This document shows, piece after piece, positions 1-11,213 of a DNA stretch of 64,000 nucleotides. Every line of letters starts with the position of its first letter. Position 1 is the first letter of the stretch. Made by a program: the position numbers and the translations under genes. This stretch comes from Glossina fuscipes (taxonomy: Eukaryota; Arthropoda; Insecta; Diptera; Glossinidae): positions 9,864,341 to 9,928,340 of the forward strand of contig NW_023998415.1 of assembly GCF_014805625.2 (NCBI RefSeq), given 5' to 3'. The notes under the pieces were generated by a model. That model searched no databases. It was given only the letters and a program-made list of their open reading frames with translations, and was not told the DNA's origin.

Positions 1-990
1 TTGTTGGGCTGCGTTCATAACATTATCGGTAGTATTCAGTCCTTTAAGTGGCGATAGTAAATTCTTAGTTAATTTTGTTCTGAGAGTGAGTGAAAGTTGA
101 ATGGACAACTTTTCGTTCCTCTATGTTCCGGAGGTGGCTGATAAAAGGCAAAATTCGTTAAAGCTCCCGTTCTTGGCAAGATGACGATTATTTGAGAGTT
201 CTTCCTCTTCCGTTAATGGACAATTAAAATGAATAAAAGTGGAAATTATTGCTACCTGTATACCGCAAATCCACGTCCTCATACTAGTTGACTCATTTCA
301 TTTGCATAGGCGAGCACAGATAATACCCACTCGACTATTTCGGTATTCATCCAAGATCAATTGTCGATGTAAATCGAAATTTTCTACGGCTGTTTTAATC
401 ATTTCATATAAGTTTGCGGTAGGCAGAGCGCAAGCCGCAATATATGTAAAATAATTACGGCAACTATGAGTCTCCAATGTTTTGGGTGGATTTTCGTTAT
501 AACGTGCGATTGGACAGCATTTGATTAGTTTATGGCGAATCTGACTGCACCAGTGTTAATAAAATAAATAATAAAATACAGAATACATCCTCACCTACAT
601 TGGCAGTTGTATCAAATACCATCACATTAAGATCAACAACGCATAATCGCAATCGCCTATGCCGCCATAAATGATTGACAGAGCCGCTAAAAAATGATAA
701 TAATGGTCTCGATGTTACACAATGAATACGAAAAAGTTTTATAAAGTTTATGATGACATCACTTAAATTTCGTAGCCCATCAGTGAGATTACGCGGCACC
801 GATAGCATTGATGCTACATTACGCAGGAGAAGTGCTACTGATGTTACCAGTGGCTTAATATTAGGCAGCGATGGTTTTCGAGTTTCGAGTTATGCGGCAA
901 TTAATAGAAAGTTTTTATCATCTCTAATCCGCATTTGGCTGTTGCTGGGCTACCATATAATACGCTATCAACATCGTCTTCATTATCATC
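1..990 (-). pseudogene. Unidentified decayed coding region at left edge
   Basis: Read on the minus strand, four blocks look like real protein although no single frame holds them. Block A (889 to about 756) contains RNLTDGLRNLSDVI. Block B (672-612) contains VVDLNVMVFDTTANV and sits between a plausible acceptor (catag) and donor (GTGAGG). Block C (463-298) contains ANLYEMIKTAVENFDLHRQL and begins after a catag acceptor. Block D (222-1) contains ELSNNRHLAKNGSF, then ISHLRNIEERKVVHSTF, then SPLKGLNTTDNVMNA. An acidic stretch (about 990-905) precedes A. B to C cannot be joined in phase, and D needs two frame changes without any intron. I do not recognise the family. It may be a degenerate gene copy, or the 3' exons of a large gene damaged by sequencing indels; the rest would lie left of the window. 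Confidence 0.4.
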
Positions 991-3099
991 TTATCATCAT
1001 TTCACTCTAATCCTATTATTCTTGTTACACAATACACATCTTACAGAAATAGCATTTGTGAATCAAAAAAAAGAATAAATAAATAAAGAAAAAAAAAAAA
1101 GGAAAATATATTTTAACCACAAACTTTGGTGAGACATATATATATATCACTATTCCTCTCATTTAAAGACTAAAGAAGAGATGTAACGTACCATTCGGAA
1201 GGTAAAAGAATTTAATCCATTAATGTAGAAGAGTTATAAGCCTGTATATTATTATAACTATATTTTCCCCTTTTTAACCTAATGTATCTTATATAAACAT
1301 ATATGAGTGCTTACTACGGTATCATTGAAACATAAGATCTAATTAATTATTAGGTATTTTACTTGACAAATGATTAAAAAGCTAACCGTGCTAAGCGAAC
1401 GCTTACCAAAAAAAATCGAAAAATCAACGCAAATTTATAAAAAAATTGTTAATGGGTTCTTTAAAGTGATATTTCACGTGAAATTATGGTTTTAACATTT
1501 TCGATATGTCTTATATAAAAGGAAAGCAAAAGTAGTTGATCTGGCATACAGAAAGACCACAGAAGTAAAAGTTCAGCTGCCGTCTGCTTGTATATGCTGC
1601 GTTAAAATCGATGTGAATGCACTAAACACTTGAGCGCAAAACTTGAAAGTAAAAAAAGGTGCCACAAAAAAAAAAAGACATGGCTGGAATGGAAAAAATT
1701 GAACGAATCGAAAGAAACACTTGAAGTTATCGGCATGCACTGGACTGGAATCGTTATAATTTCGAAAGCAACAACATTTTAATCAAATCCATCACCGAAA
1801 AACAGCGGGTATATTTACTGAACCAAAAACGCCAGTTTATAGGCGATGCTGTCGTACCTGGAGAAAAATAGAACAAATTGACCACGCCTATCCAATATTA
1901 TAGTATATAAAAATTTTATTTTTTTTCAATACCTATATAACGCGCAAAAACAAAGTTAAAAAATCCCATAAAGTACATAAATTCTTTGCCAGTTTCACAT
2001 TTGGAATGCACCGAAGTATGTCCGTGCGCCAAACTGTGTAATATCTGTAGGAAAAATTCCGTTCCGGCGTTATGCGGAAATGAAGATATCGCCTTCAAAT
2101 TTGCAGAAGAACTTGCAAGTGACCTTAGCACAGACCTATACGATAAAAACTTTTATTTTGAAAACAGAAAAAGTCAGATAATATGATGGGTATTAATGTT
2201 TCGGTTACACCCCAATATACAATTCTTACTTATGTTTTACTTTTGTTAAGAACTAATACACGAAAGGTTCAATCACACACGCTCTCATTCACAAATTTTC
2301 CTTATTCTCTTTTAACACACACTATTCGAGTCGCAAAGGAAAAACTTTGTCTGGTATATCTATCTTAAAGCGTTGAGGATACTGACTGCTCTCTATTTTT
2401 TGTGTCATAAACGAACTGTCATAATAAAATTGATTGCAAGGTGTAACCGTGCTTCTCAACCCAGGTATACTTTGGGAATTTCCAGAAAGTTCGTTTCGAA
2501 GATATTTATAAATAAGACAAAAATACTTCGATTTTCGTGTTTTCACCAATTTATTTTATATTAGTTCTCGGAAATATTGGTTAACAATTAATGAAATTAC
2601 GGTCGTGGATTTAATCGGTAAGGGCGAAAAGAAGACTAGCACAGTGAAAGTTTCACTTGACCTTGAACCCGTTTATTTACTTCACATTTTATGCTTCTTC
2701 GGCGAACTTGGCTTCGTTGGGCTCCGCGTTTTACATTAACCTTGTCGCTACGATTCTGCAAGCAAATGTTTTTCGTTACCACAACTAAGACGTTAGGAAT
2801 GGTTGGTAATCCGTAAAAATCTGTTCTACCTCTGTTATGCCTATTTGTCTATTAGAGTAACTGAAGAATAGCGATTATGCTAAGCCAGTCGTCCCCTACC
2901 CGTAATAAAAGAACATTGTCTATATAATTACGAACTTACTTTTTGGATTATATAATGCAGCTGGAGAGGTCGCCTTTGTTGTGCATCGTGTTTTATTATG
3001 CATAGCTACGTTCGTCGCCGAAAGGAAATTATTCTACGTATGTGTTACAATAAGGCTATGCAAGGTGTGTCCGATTATTGAAAAGACCTGTTTTAGCAA

Positions 3100-3690
3100 G
3101 ATCAATATATGTGTAAGCATATTTCAATAAAAGTTATATTCATCTCGGATATTGATGCTATCTATATGAATTTGTAAAAGTTTGTTTATATGAGTAAAGA
3201 AAACTGCCGTAATAAACACAAATATGGGTTGTAGCAGATTTTAGGCAAACATACAACAACATTATATTGTAAGTTATATATCTCTAATAAGCATGAGAAT
3301 TTAAGTGGATATACATTAATAATTTGATATATATCTTTACAAAGAGACAAGTGCATATTTAAGCATGTTTATAAAAAAACAAAATTGTATGTTTATAAGC
3401 AAATCAAAAAGCATGTTTATAAGAGCAAATTATATGTTGACACTACAAAAATGTATACTTATAAGGAGAAAAAAAGTATATGTTTACAAAAATATATAAA
3501 CAAAAGACCACGCATACTCATATGCGTACCTATCGAAATCATAGTTCAGGGTATATATTGAAGGTAATCAAAACACGCATATGCAGCAAAATCAACAACT
3601 CAATATATATAATTAAAAGAAAGAAATGCACGTTTATAAACAATGCACGCAGTGTCAATAAGTATATATATATATATATGATGACCATAG
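3100..3690. repeat. Degenerate cluster of GTTTATAAG-like motif
   Basis: The motif (G/A)(C/T)ATGTTTATAAG and close variants recurs irregularly, roughly every 20-60 bp, for example near 3365, 3390, 3411, 3448, 3478 and 3628. The cluster ends in a short TA run near 3664-3680. It looks like a decayed minisatellite. Confidence 0.4.
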
Positions 3691-4126
3691 ATCAAAGTAG
3701 TGATCGACAAAGCAATAGCCGTGTCATAATACATAATCATAAGACATTTGGCGGCCGAATGGGACGAGTACGCAGACTTCTAAACGAAATTATTGACGCG
3801 GAGTTTTAGTGTTTTGTACAGCAGACGACGAATGGCTGAATTTGCGCATAGACAAATGGAAAGAACGGACATAAATAACATAAACATAAATTTGGTGAGG
3901 AAGCAAAATGTTTCCTTACAACGTATTTATATGTATTTGAACACACACATAGCTTGTTTTACATATCGTATCGAAGCGATTTTCCGCAAACCATTTAAAA
4001 TTTCTGCTTGTTTCGTCACTGACAGACAAAACAGTGGCAGAAAGAGGAACAAATTTTTATTCATATTTGTGTGTGGCTGTCCATATTCAAACTCTCTTGA
4101 CTCTTCTCCTTGATAAATTATTAATA

Positions 4127-4370
4127 TTATTATTATATTATTATTATTATTATTATTATAAATTTAGCCAGAGAATAAATTCTAAGACTAAAGTCTTAAA
4201 GCACTAGCATCTAGGGCTATCGGCTGTTATTAAAAAACTCTACCGCACTTGAGGTTTGAACCCACGACTGCGGTAGAGTTTTTTTATTATTATAATTTTA
4301 GACTAATGAAATAAATTCTTAGACTAAAAAAAAAAAAGACATTGAGCACTAGCAACACAGGCCATCGGCT
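4127..4370 (-). mobile_element. Two rearranged partial tRNA-derived SINE copies
   Basis: 4127-4268 matches the full-length SINE at 28622-28800: a (TAA)n tail at the low-coordinate end, the same body, then the B-box region up to the words complementary to GTGGGTTCAA. At 4269 it breaks into TGCGGTAGAGTTTTT, an inverted copy of 4232-4247. A second, more diverged partial copy in the same orientation follows to about 4370. The 16-bp perfect inverted repeat (4232-4247 and 4269-4284) therefore marks a rearrangement junction between SINE pieces. Confidence 0.65.
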
Positions 4371-5094
4371 CTCCTTGATAAATTAACAAACAAACCAACT
4401 ATTAATGTAGTAGTGATTCGCTTTTGCCTGTGCGTGCCATTAAAGAGATTTGCAAATTTGCTAAGAAGCGAATGTGCATGGCCTGTAATAAGAATCCACA
4501 GTCGCTTGAATAAACAAATCCCGTTAAAGGTTATAAGGTCCGCTCGTTTTTAATGAATTTTTTAAATTGACAAGGCTGAAAATTGTATTATTTCTTAATA
4601 CAATAGATCTACGCCTTTTCGTGGTCGCATTCGTTTAACTCAACGCCGGAATGTCGATAAGGATTGATCTAACATATTATATACATTGGTTACTTATGTT
4701 CCGGTGACCGTATTGAAAAATTTGCAAGATGAAAATCTAATGATGAAAACGAAGAATAAGTTCAATAACATCAAAAACGCTAAGGATGGACAAAAACTAA
4801 AAACTTACTATCCCTAATCCACTCATCTAAAAAAACAAAAAAAAAAGAAAATGTTGTACCAAAAACAACTAACAACTAATTAAAGGGATGTTCCAACAAT
4901 TTGTTCACAAAACTTAAAAGAATGACAAACAAAAAAAAAAAAAAGGTTTTGTTTAGAAATTTGCAATATATCGAAATATGAAATTTTTATATAAATTGTT
5001 TTTAGTGAAATGAATGTAAAATGATAAAAATCAATAATTAGATATGATTTATTAAAAATCTAAACAAAAATTCGTTTAAAATAAAACTCTTAAA

Positions 5095-5870
5095 ACAAGT
5101 AAGAACATTATAGTCAAGGCAAGGCCGAGCGTAAAATATCCTACACCACATTGTCTAACACAATCCTTCTTTCATTTCTAGAGCAAAAGAATTATATCTT
5201 GTTTCTAAATAAGGGCAAATTTTTCAAGTGCTTATTTATGCGAAAGCGTGCCCAAAACGCAACGTAGATGGTCCAAAGTTTGGAGAATTCATTTTTGTAT
5301 GAAATTATTACAAAATTATAGGTCAATTTTCATCACTACATATTAAAACTTAGACTTCTCCGCTCTGAAAAGCGTTAATTTCCGTGAAAATCCTTATTAA
5401 GTTAGAATCCAAAAACAGGCCGGGAAGGTCCAACTTGGTACATATAATTTTTTTATGTTAAGCTACTATTGATATAATTTTCTTCATGAAGCATTGGAAA
5501 TGATACCTTTTTATCGTGTGAACTTTAGTTTTCGTTATATGAGGGGGTTCAAAAGTTGCCCCGGCCGTTCCAAAGTTTCCATAACAATTTAGAATGCTCA
5601 AATACTACTGCTTAGCCACTTTTGCGAAGAAATTTTGAAAATTGCAGAATAGGATGTTATATGGGGAGTTGTGGAAAAGGTGGACCGATCCGAACCATTT
5701 TCAGTAGCGTTCGTCCTCGGGTCAGAACACGACAGTGTACCAAATATCCCGGAAAGATCCCCAAAAATTGCGAGCTATAGCTTCAACACAACGGACGGGC
5801 AGTCTGTTACATACAACCGCACTAATTTAATCCACCCTATACTACCAGGGGTGTAGGGTATAAAAATGGT
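5095..5870. repeat. Dispersed repeat, family A, longest copy
   Basis: The copy starts with an AACAAGTAAGAAC-type word followed by TATCCTACACC (about 5138-5150) and ends with GGTGTAGGGTATAAAAA (about 5846-5865), so its ends are inverted relative to each other. Between them is a recurring body with words such as TGTACCAAAT, ATTGCGAGCT and GGACGGGCAG that reappear elsewhere in the window (12840, 15585, 18405, 22390, 45580). No coding capacity was seen. It behaves like a non-autonomous, fold-back-ended element common in fly intergenic DNA. Confidence 0.55.
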
Positions 5871-7631
5871 GTTTCGCAAGGGTACGATCAAACGGACGAA
5901 AGCGAATCATATATCAGAAATTTAACTATTGTTTAGAGTTGTTTTAAAAATTATAGTTTCAATTTTCTTTAAATATTTTTGACAATTTATCTTTACTTTA
6001 TACACTAAAAATTTGAAAATTGGATTCATTTGCAATTTATTTCATGTAGACAAACATCAATTATTTGTTGGATTTTGACATCTAAAAATAAATTTGCTTC
6101 TTTTCTCTATCTCTTCGTTCAGTATAAATGATAACACTATACAAGTCTTACACGAAGTAAGCGAAAACGAACATTAACTTTCGTCTTTGTTGCGAACGCG
6201 CGATAAGTAAAGATACGTGATTAGCCCGGAGAATAACAGGAGCATGTCGGTCGGCCACAGTACAACATAATCCTTGATAGTAACATACCTTTCATATCTT
6301 CCATAGCAGTGTCATAGCATGTCATTTATTATTTCTCTTCACGGATTCTGACGTTTTAAGTTAATTATAAATAAAGACATATGATCAATGCAATTTACGA
6401 ATATGTTAATGTTTACAGTTACAACAGAAATTCAGACGCACTCATTGCTCCTCCTGGGCTTAGTCACAGTTTGTAGGCCTATTTCAGTGAAATTGTAGTG
6501 CCATCGCAGTTTCGCACGTTACGTCTGCATGATTATGTGAATTTTTGCAGTCGATTAATAAAAATATGCCATCTTTCTCTTCAGTGTTGCATCTGTGTAA
6601 AGCGTGTTAAGCAAAACCAGCAAAACGGTATTAAAAGTAAAAAATTGCGATTTTTTTGCAGGCAGGCATATATTTTCGGTCCAGAAAAAACTTCATAACG
6701 ATAAATTAGAAAAAATTTGTTGTGAAAATTTATACTAACGATAAGCTGCACTTTAATGAAATAAGATTGTTATGGCTTTTCAGATATAGTAGAACATATG
6801 TTCCCCTGCAAAGGTTTACAGTTTAATTAAAAAAGTACAATTGTGAAACGAAATTTATCTACCGTATGTATGTGTAAAATTGTTTGCACATATGTGTTCT
6901 TTATAATTGTGCAGAGGATCTTACGAAAAAAGTAATTTCCAAAATAAAACGCCCATATCAATAGAAGTTGTTTTACTGTCTACTCTTATAAAAAACTAAA
7001 TATTGAAAACAAGTTCAATGTTTATGCTGTTTTGAAGAGTGTAAAGAAAAAACCGAAAATTGCATTTTCGAAATATTTAGCCTGTGGCCCCTGTTGGTAT
7101 TTTGGTTTTGTTGGTTTAGAGAAAAACGCGAAGGTAATGTATTTAGTTTATACACGTAGACACAAAGTTAACTATTTATTTCATTTACTTACCATACTGG
7201 TACACAATTTATTGATTATGTCGGGAATGTCGGGATGTTAATTAGTCAGTTCATATCATAATATTAAGGTCATGAAAGGCTTTCTGGTTTGGACAGATGT
7301 CACAGTTTTTCTATAAATAAGTAAAAATATATGATGAAACCCTTATATATGTTTTTAATCTATTTCGTGACGTTTCCTCTTTGATTATCAATTTAGTTTT
7401 TAATGTTCATGAAATGATATTGCTACAAAAAATTTGAGTTTATTTTGTGGATCTGTGCAACAAAATATATATATTTAACTGTAGTTGAAAGCAAGACTTT
7501 TTCGTTTGAAGCTGATTTTAATTAATTTAATTTTTTACGATTTATAGTGAGCACTGCTTAAAATCTAATTGTTGCAGATAGACGCCGTGTGGGGCTGGGC
7601 TTCTGCCCCTCTACGTTTTGGGGCAAACAGA

Positions 7632-10600
7632 ATGGGTGATCCGCTGCTGCCGGGTGCTATAGGTGGCGCGGGTGCGACGACTGGTGGTGCTGTCGATCGA
7701 CCACCATCGCCAGCTCGTTTATCACACACCTCCGAAAAGCATCCCAAAGTTACTCTCTCCGAACTAAATATGTTACGTCGTCATCGTGAATTATGCGATG
7801 TTGTTTTAAATGTAGGTGGTCGAAAAATATTCGCTCATCGTGTTATACTTTCCGCCTGTTCACCATACTTCCGTGCCATGTTTACTGGTGAATTGGAGGA
7901 ATCACGTCAAACGGAAGTTACCATACGCGATATAGACGAAAACGCTATGGAACTGCTCATCGATTTCTGCTACACTGCTCATATAATTGTTGAAGAATCA
8001 AATGTTCAGACACTTTTACCGGCCGCTTGTTTACTTCAATTAGTTGAAATTCAAGATATCTGCTGTGAATTTCTCAAAAGACAATTAGATCCAACCAATT
8101 GTTTGGGCATACGAGCGTTTGCCGATACCCACTCATGCCGCGAATTGTTGCGAATAGCCGATAAATTTACACAACACAATTTTCAAGAGGTCATGGAAAG
8201 TGAAGAGTTTTTATTGTTACCTGTTGGGCAACTGGTGGATATAATATGTAGCGATGAATTGAACGTAAGGTCAGAGGAACAGGTTTTTAATGCCGTAATG
8301 TCCTGGTTAAAATATAATGTGGCTGATAGACGTCAACATCTAGCTCAGGTAAGTTATTGGAAGAATGTTTTTTGAAATTCATGCATATTGTATTTTCTTC
8401 CTAGGTCTTACAACATGTACGTCTTCCTTTGTTATCGCCAAAATTTCTTGTGGGCACGGTAGGCTCCGATTTATTGGTGCGTTCCGATGAGGCTTGCCGA
8501 GATTTGGTGGATGAGGCCAAAAACTATTTACTGCTTCCACAAGAACGACCCCTTATGCAAGGACCACGTACCCGTCCACGTAAGCCTACAAGACGTGGTG
8601 AGGTATTATTCGCAGTAGGAGGTTGGTGTTCAGGCGATGCCATTGCTTCGGTTGAACGTTTCGACCCACAAACAAACGATTGGAAAATGGTGGCACCGAT
8701 GAGTAAAAGGCGTTGTGGTGTCGGTGTTGCAGTTTTGAATGATTTGCTTTATGCTGTGGGCGGCCACGATGGACAGAGCTATTTAAATAGCATTGAACGT
8801 TATGATCCTCAAACGAATCAATGGTCTTGTGACGTAGCACCCACAACTTCGTGTCGGACTAGTGTCGGCGTAGCAGTGTTGGATGGATTTCTATATGCAG
8901 TTGGCGGCCAAGATGGTGTCCAATGTCTTAATCATGTAGAGCGCTACGATCCCAAGGAGAACAAATGGTCCAAAGTAAGTTTATAAGGAACTTTTAGACT
9001 GAGAAGTAACCAACTTTTATCAGCTTCAGTTTCGTGCCTCCACACTTTAGCAAACTTTTTATACGCACTACCGGAGGATGGGGGTATACTCAATTTTATT
9101 TTATTTTTTTTTTCATGGTGTATATAACACCCAAAAGTTAGCTTCAGAGACGGTATAAAGTATGTACATTTTTAATCGATTAAACCATGTCTGTCAGTCT
9201 GTGTGGTGTTTGCTGTTGGCACCCGTCTGCTCCCAAAAATGAAAATATCAACTTCAAACATCGTAGAAACATTGCAAGTTTTTGCATATTGCTTGGTATT
9301 GAAAATGGGCCAAATTGGACAGAGTAGAAGTCCGCAATAATGCATAATTGACCGCAACTCCGTTTTTCTTAACAAAAATTTGTGAGTTTTTGCTCGCTAC
9401 TCAGACATTATAAAACTGGAAGGCTGAAATTTTGCATATTTACTTTACGAAACACTTTACTCTGTACGTGCAAAAATGGAAAAAATCGCCCATGACCACG
9501 CAAAGTTACAAATGATTAAATTTTATTTTCACTTTTTAAAGCTTTTGTGCTCGATTATCATAAGGTAAACAAGACCGAATGTTTAAAACTATTTTGTACA
9601 TTCCTCAAATGAACCCATAAAAATGGGTTAATTTTAAAATGAATATGGTAGACACCGCGATTAATTTTCTCTTAATAAAACGAACAATATGGGTATCAAA
9701 TAAAATAATATATAAGGAATATAATTTTCTTACTTGTTTATTGTACTTTCAGTTTTTTGAATAACATTGCAATAAGCTTAAATTTAATGATGATTTGTTA
9801 TGATTAATTAAGGTGGCACCTATGACTACAAGACGATTAGGGGTAGCTGTAGCCGTTTTAGGTGGCTACCTTTACGCTATAGGTGGTTCTGATGGCCAAT
9901 GTCCTTTAAATACAGTAGAACGTTATGATCCCAGGCAAGTTGAACTCTGCATAATTCTAGTAATCTGGGATTAATATTCCCTTTTTTCTTTAAAATCAGA
10001 CAAAATAAGTGGTGTGCTGTTAATCCAATGTCAACACGCCGCAAACATTTGGGTTGTGCCGTGTTCAATAATTATATCTACGCAGTAGGCGGTCGAGATG
10101 ATTGCATGGAATTGTCATCAGCAGAACGTTACAATCCACACACGAATACTTGGAGTCCTATTGTCGCAATGACTTCTCGACGTAGTGGAGTAAGTTGATG
10201 AAAAAAAAAAAAAAAAATTCTAATTTTTATATTATATTAATTATTCCGGTAGGTTGGTCTAGCTGTGGTCAATGGTCAATTATACGCGGTAGGAGGTTTC
10301 GATGGTTCAGCATATCTAAAAACTATTGAAGTCTACGATCCTGAAACAAATCAGTGGCGTCTTTGTGGTTGCATGAATTACAGACGTTTGGGTGGTGGTG
10401 TGGGTGTTATGCGTGCACCGCAAACTGAAAATTATATGTGGTAAGATAATTTAAAATGTGTATATAACCTTAAAAAATGGGGAAATTGAAGTCTTAGACC
10501 TTTAATTTGATTTCTCACATTTACAAGTACTCATAATTAATGCTAAGTTAGTTCGTTTATGTTCTTCTTATCCCTTTCCGTCATATCATATCCGTCCATT

Positions 10601-11213
10601 CCTCTATTTGTTACATTTTCAATACAAAGGTAATTGAAGAGAAAATTGGCACCGATGTTGTTCGGAATACGGTATGGGTTAAGCCAAACCACGCACACAG
10701 TATATGGAAAACCTTCAGTGAAAAAAAAAAGTGAAAATACATATCGTTTTATTCAAAAACCCACAGTTTATAACTTATCAAAGCCGATATTGATTTGAAA
10801 TTTAGAAGAAATATCGCCAGAACGACAAGTGTACACTGATCACAAAACTATAATATATATAAAATGATGGGGGATGTAAACCTAATGTCTGGCCTATGTA
10901 ATCATTTACAAGAGACTTGTAAATTGTAGGTACAATTGAACGTAACCCCTTTTNNNNNNNNNNNNNNNNNNNNNNNNNNNNNNNNNNNNNNNNNNNNNNN
11001 NNNNNNNNNNNNNNNNNNNNNNNNNNNNNNNNNNNNNNNNNNNNNNNNNNNNNCTTTTAATTATTATTTATTGCATTGAAATAATAAAAATGTACTCCAA
11101 GGCGATTGTGGCTTTATTGCCGAATTTCAGTTCATATCACTTATCTATGTTTTTGCTTATTTATTCTCTTTTTCTTTTGATTTTTTAGGATTCGCAAAGA
11201 CTCTGTTGTTTGA
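7632..11213 (+). CDS. dbo: Kelch-like protein diablo (KLHL20-type BTB-Kelch adaptor)
   Basis: Substrate adaptor of a Cullin-3 ubiquitin ligase. The 5'UTR acceptor is at 7577 and the ATG at 7632 (MGDPLLPGA). Coding exons: 7632-8348, 8405-8974, 9814-9934, 10000-10189, 10253-10440 and a 25-nt terminal exon 11189-11213, about 603 residues. The BTB domain covers roughly residues 40-140 ([24 protein letters not shown]), then BACK, then six Kelch blades with repeated YAVGG and ERYDP motifs (from [12 protein letters not shown] onward). The last exon encodes IRKDSVV and lies beyond an N gap; this ending is the one I recall for mosquito diablo proteins. The exon ending at 9934 uses a GC donor (CAG|GCAAGT). 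By my base count that exon is one nucleotide out of phase near 9840, where the expected frame needs four G. Family assignment is secure; the exon 3 frame should be checked. Confidence 0.93.
9050..9560. repeat. Dispersed repeat in diablo intron 2
   Basis: Intron 8975-9813 is much longer than its neighbours and contains a block starting with a GGAGGATGGGGGTATACT word, followed by CATGTCTGTCAGTCTG and AAAATGGGCCAAATTGGAC. These words are familiar from a repeat that is abundant in introns and intergenic DNA of flies. No coding sequence was seen; the assignment rests on recall of that repeat. Confidence 0.4.
10954..11053. other. Assembly gap (100 N)
   Basis: Exactly 100 N, a placeholder length. 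It lies inside the last intron of diablo (10441-11188), so the intron's true size is unknown. Confidence 0.98.

Larger units (their letters stand above)
991..7577. other. Long non-coding interval upstream of diablo
   Basis: No convincing coding exon was found. The interval is AT-rich with short A and TA tracts, a cluster of a GTTTATAAG-like motif (3100-3690), a SINE pair (4127-4370) and a dispersed repeat (5095-5870). The last bases before 7578 form a splice acceptor (ttgttgcag), so the interval probably contains untranslated first exons and a long 5' intron of diablo, but I could not locate the first exon. A cysteine-bearing reading frame at 1986-2186 is too weak to call. Confidence 0.5.

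Noticed and set aside
1986..2186. Cys-rich frame resembling a pre-SET motif (ECTEVCPCAKLC)
   Set aside because: Short, no SET domain or continuing exons nearby, and the spacing does not match the family well.
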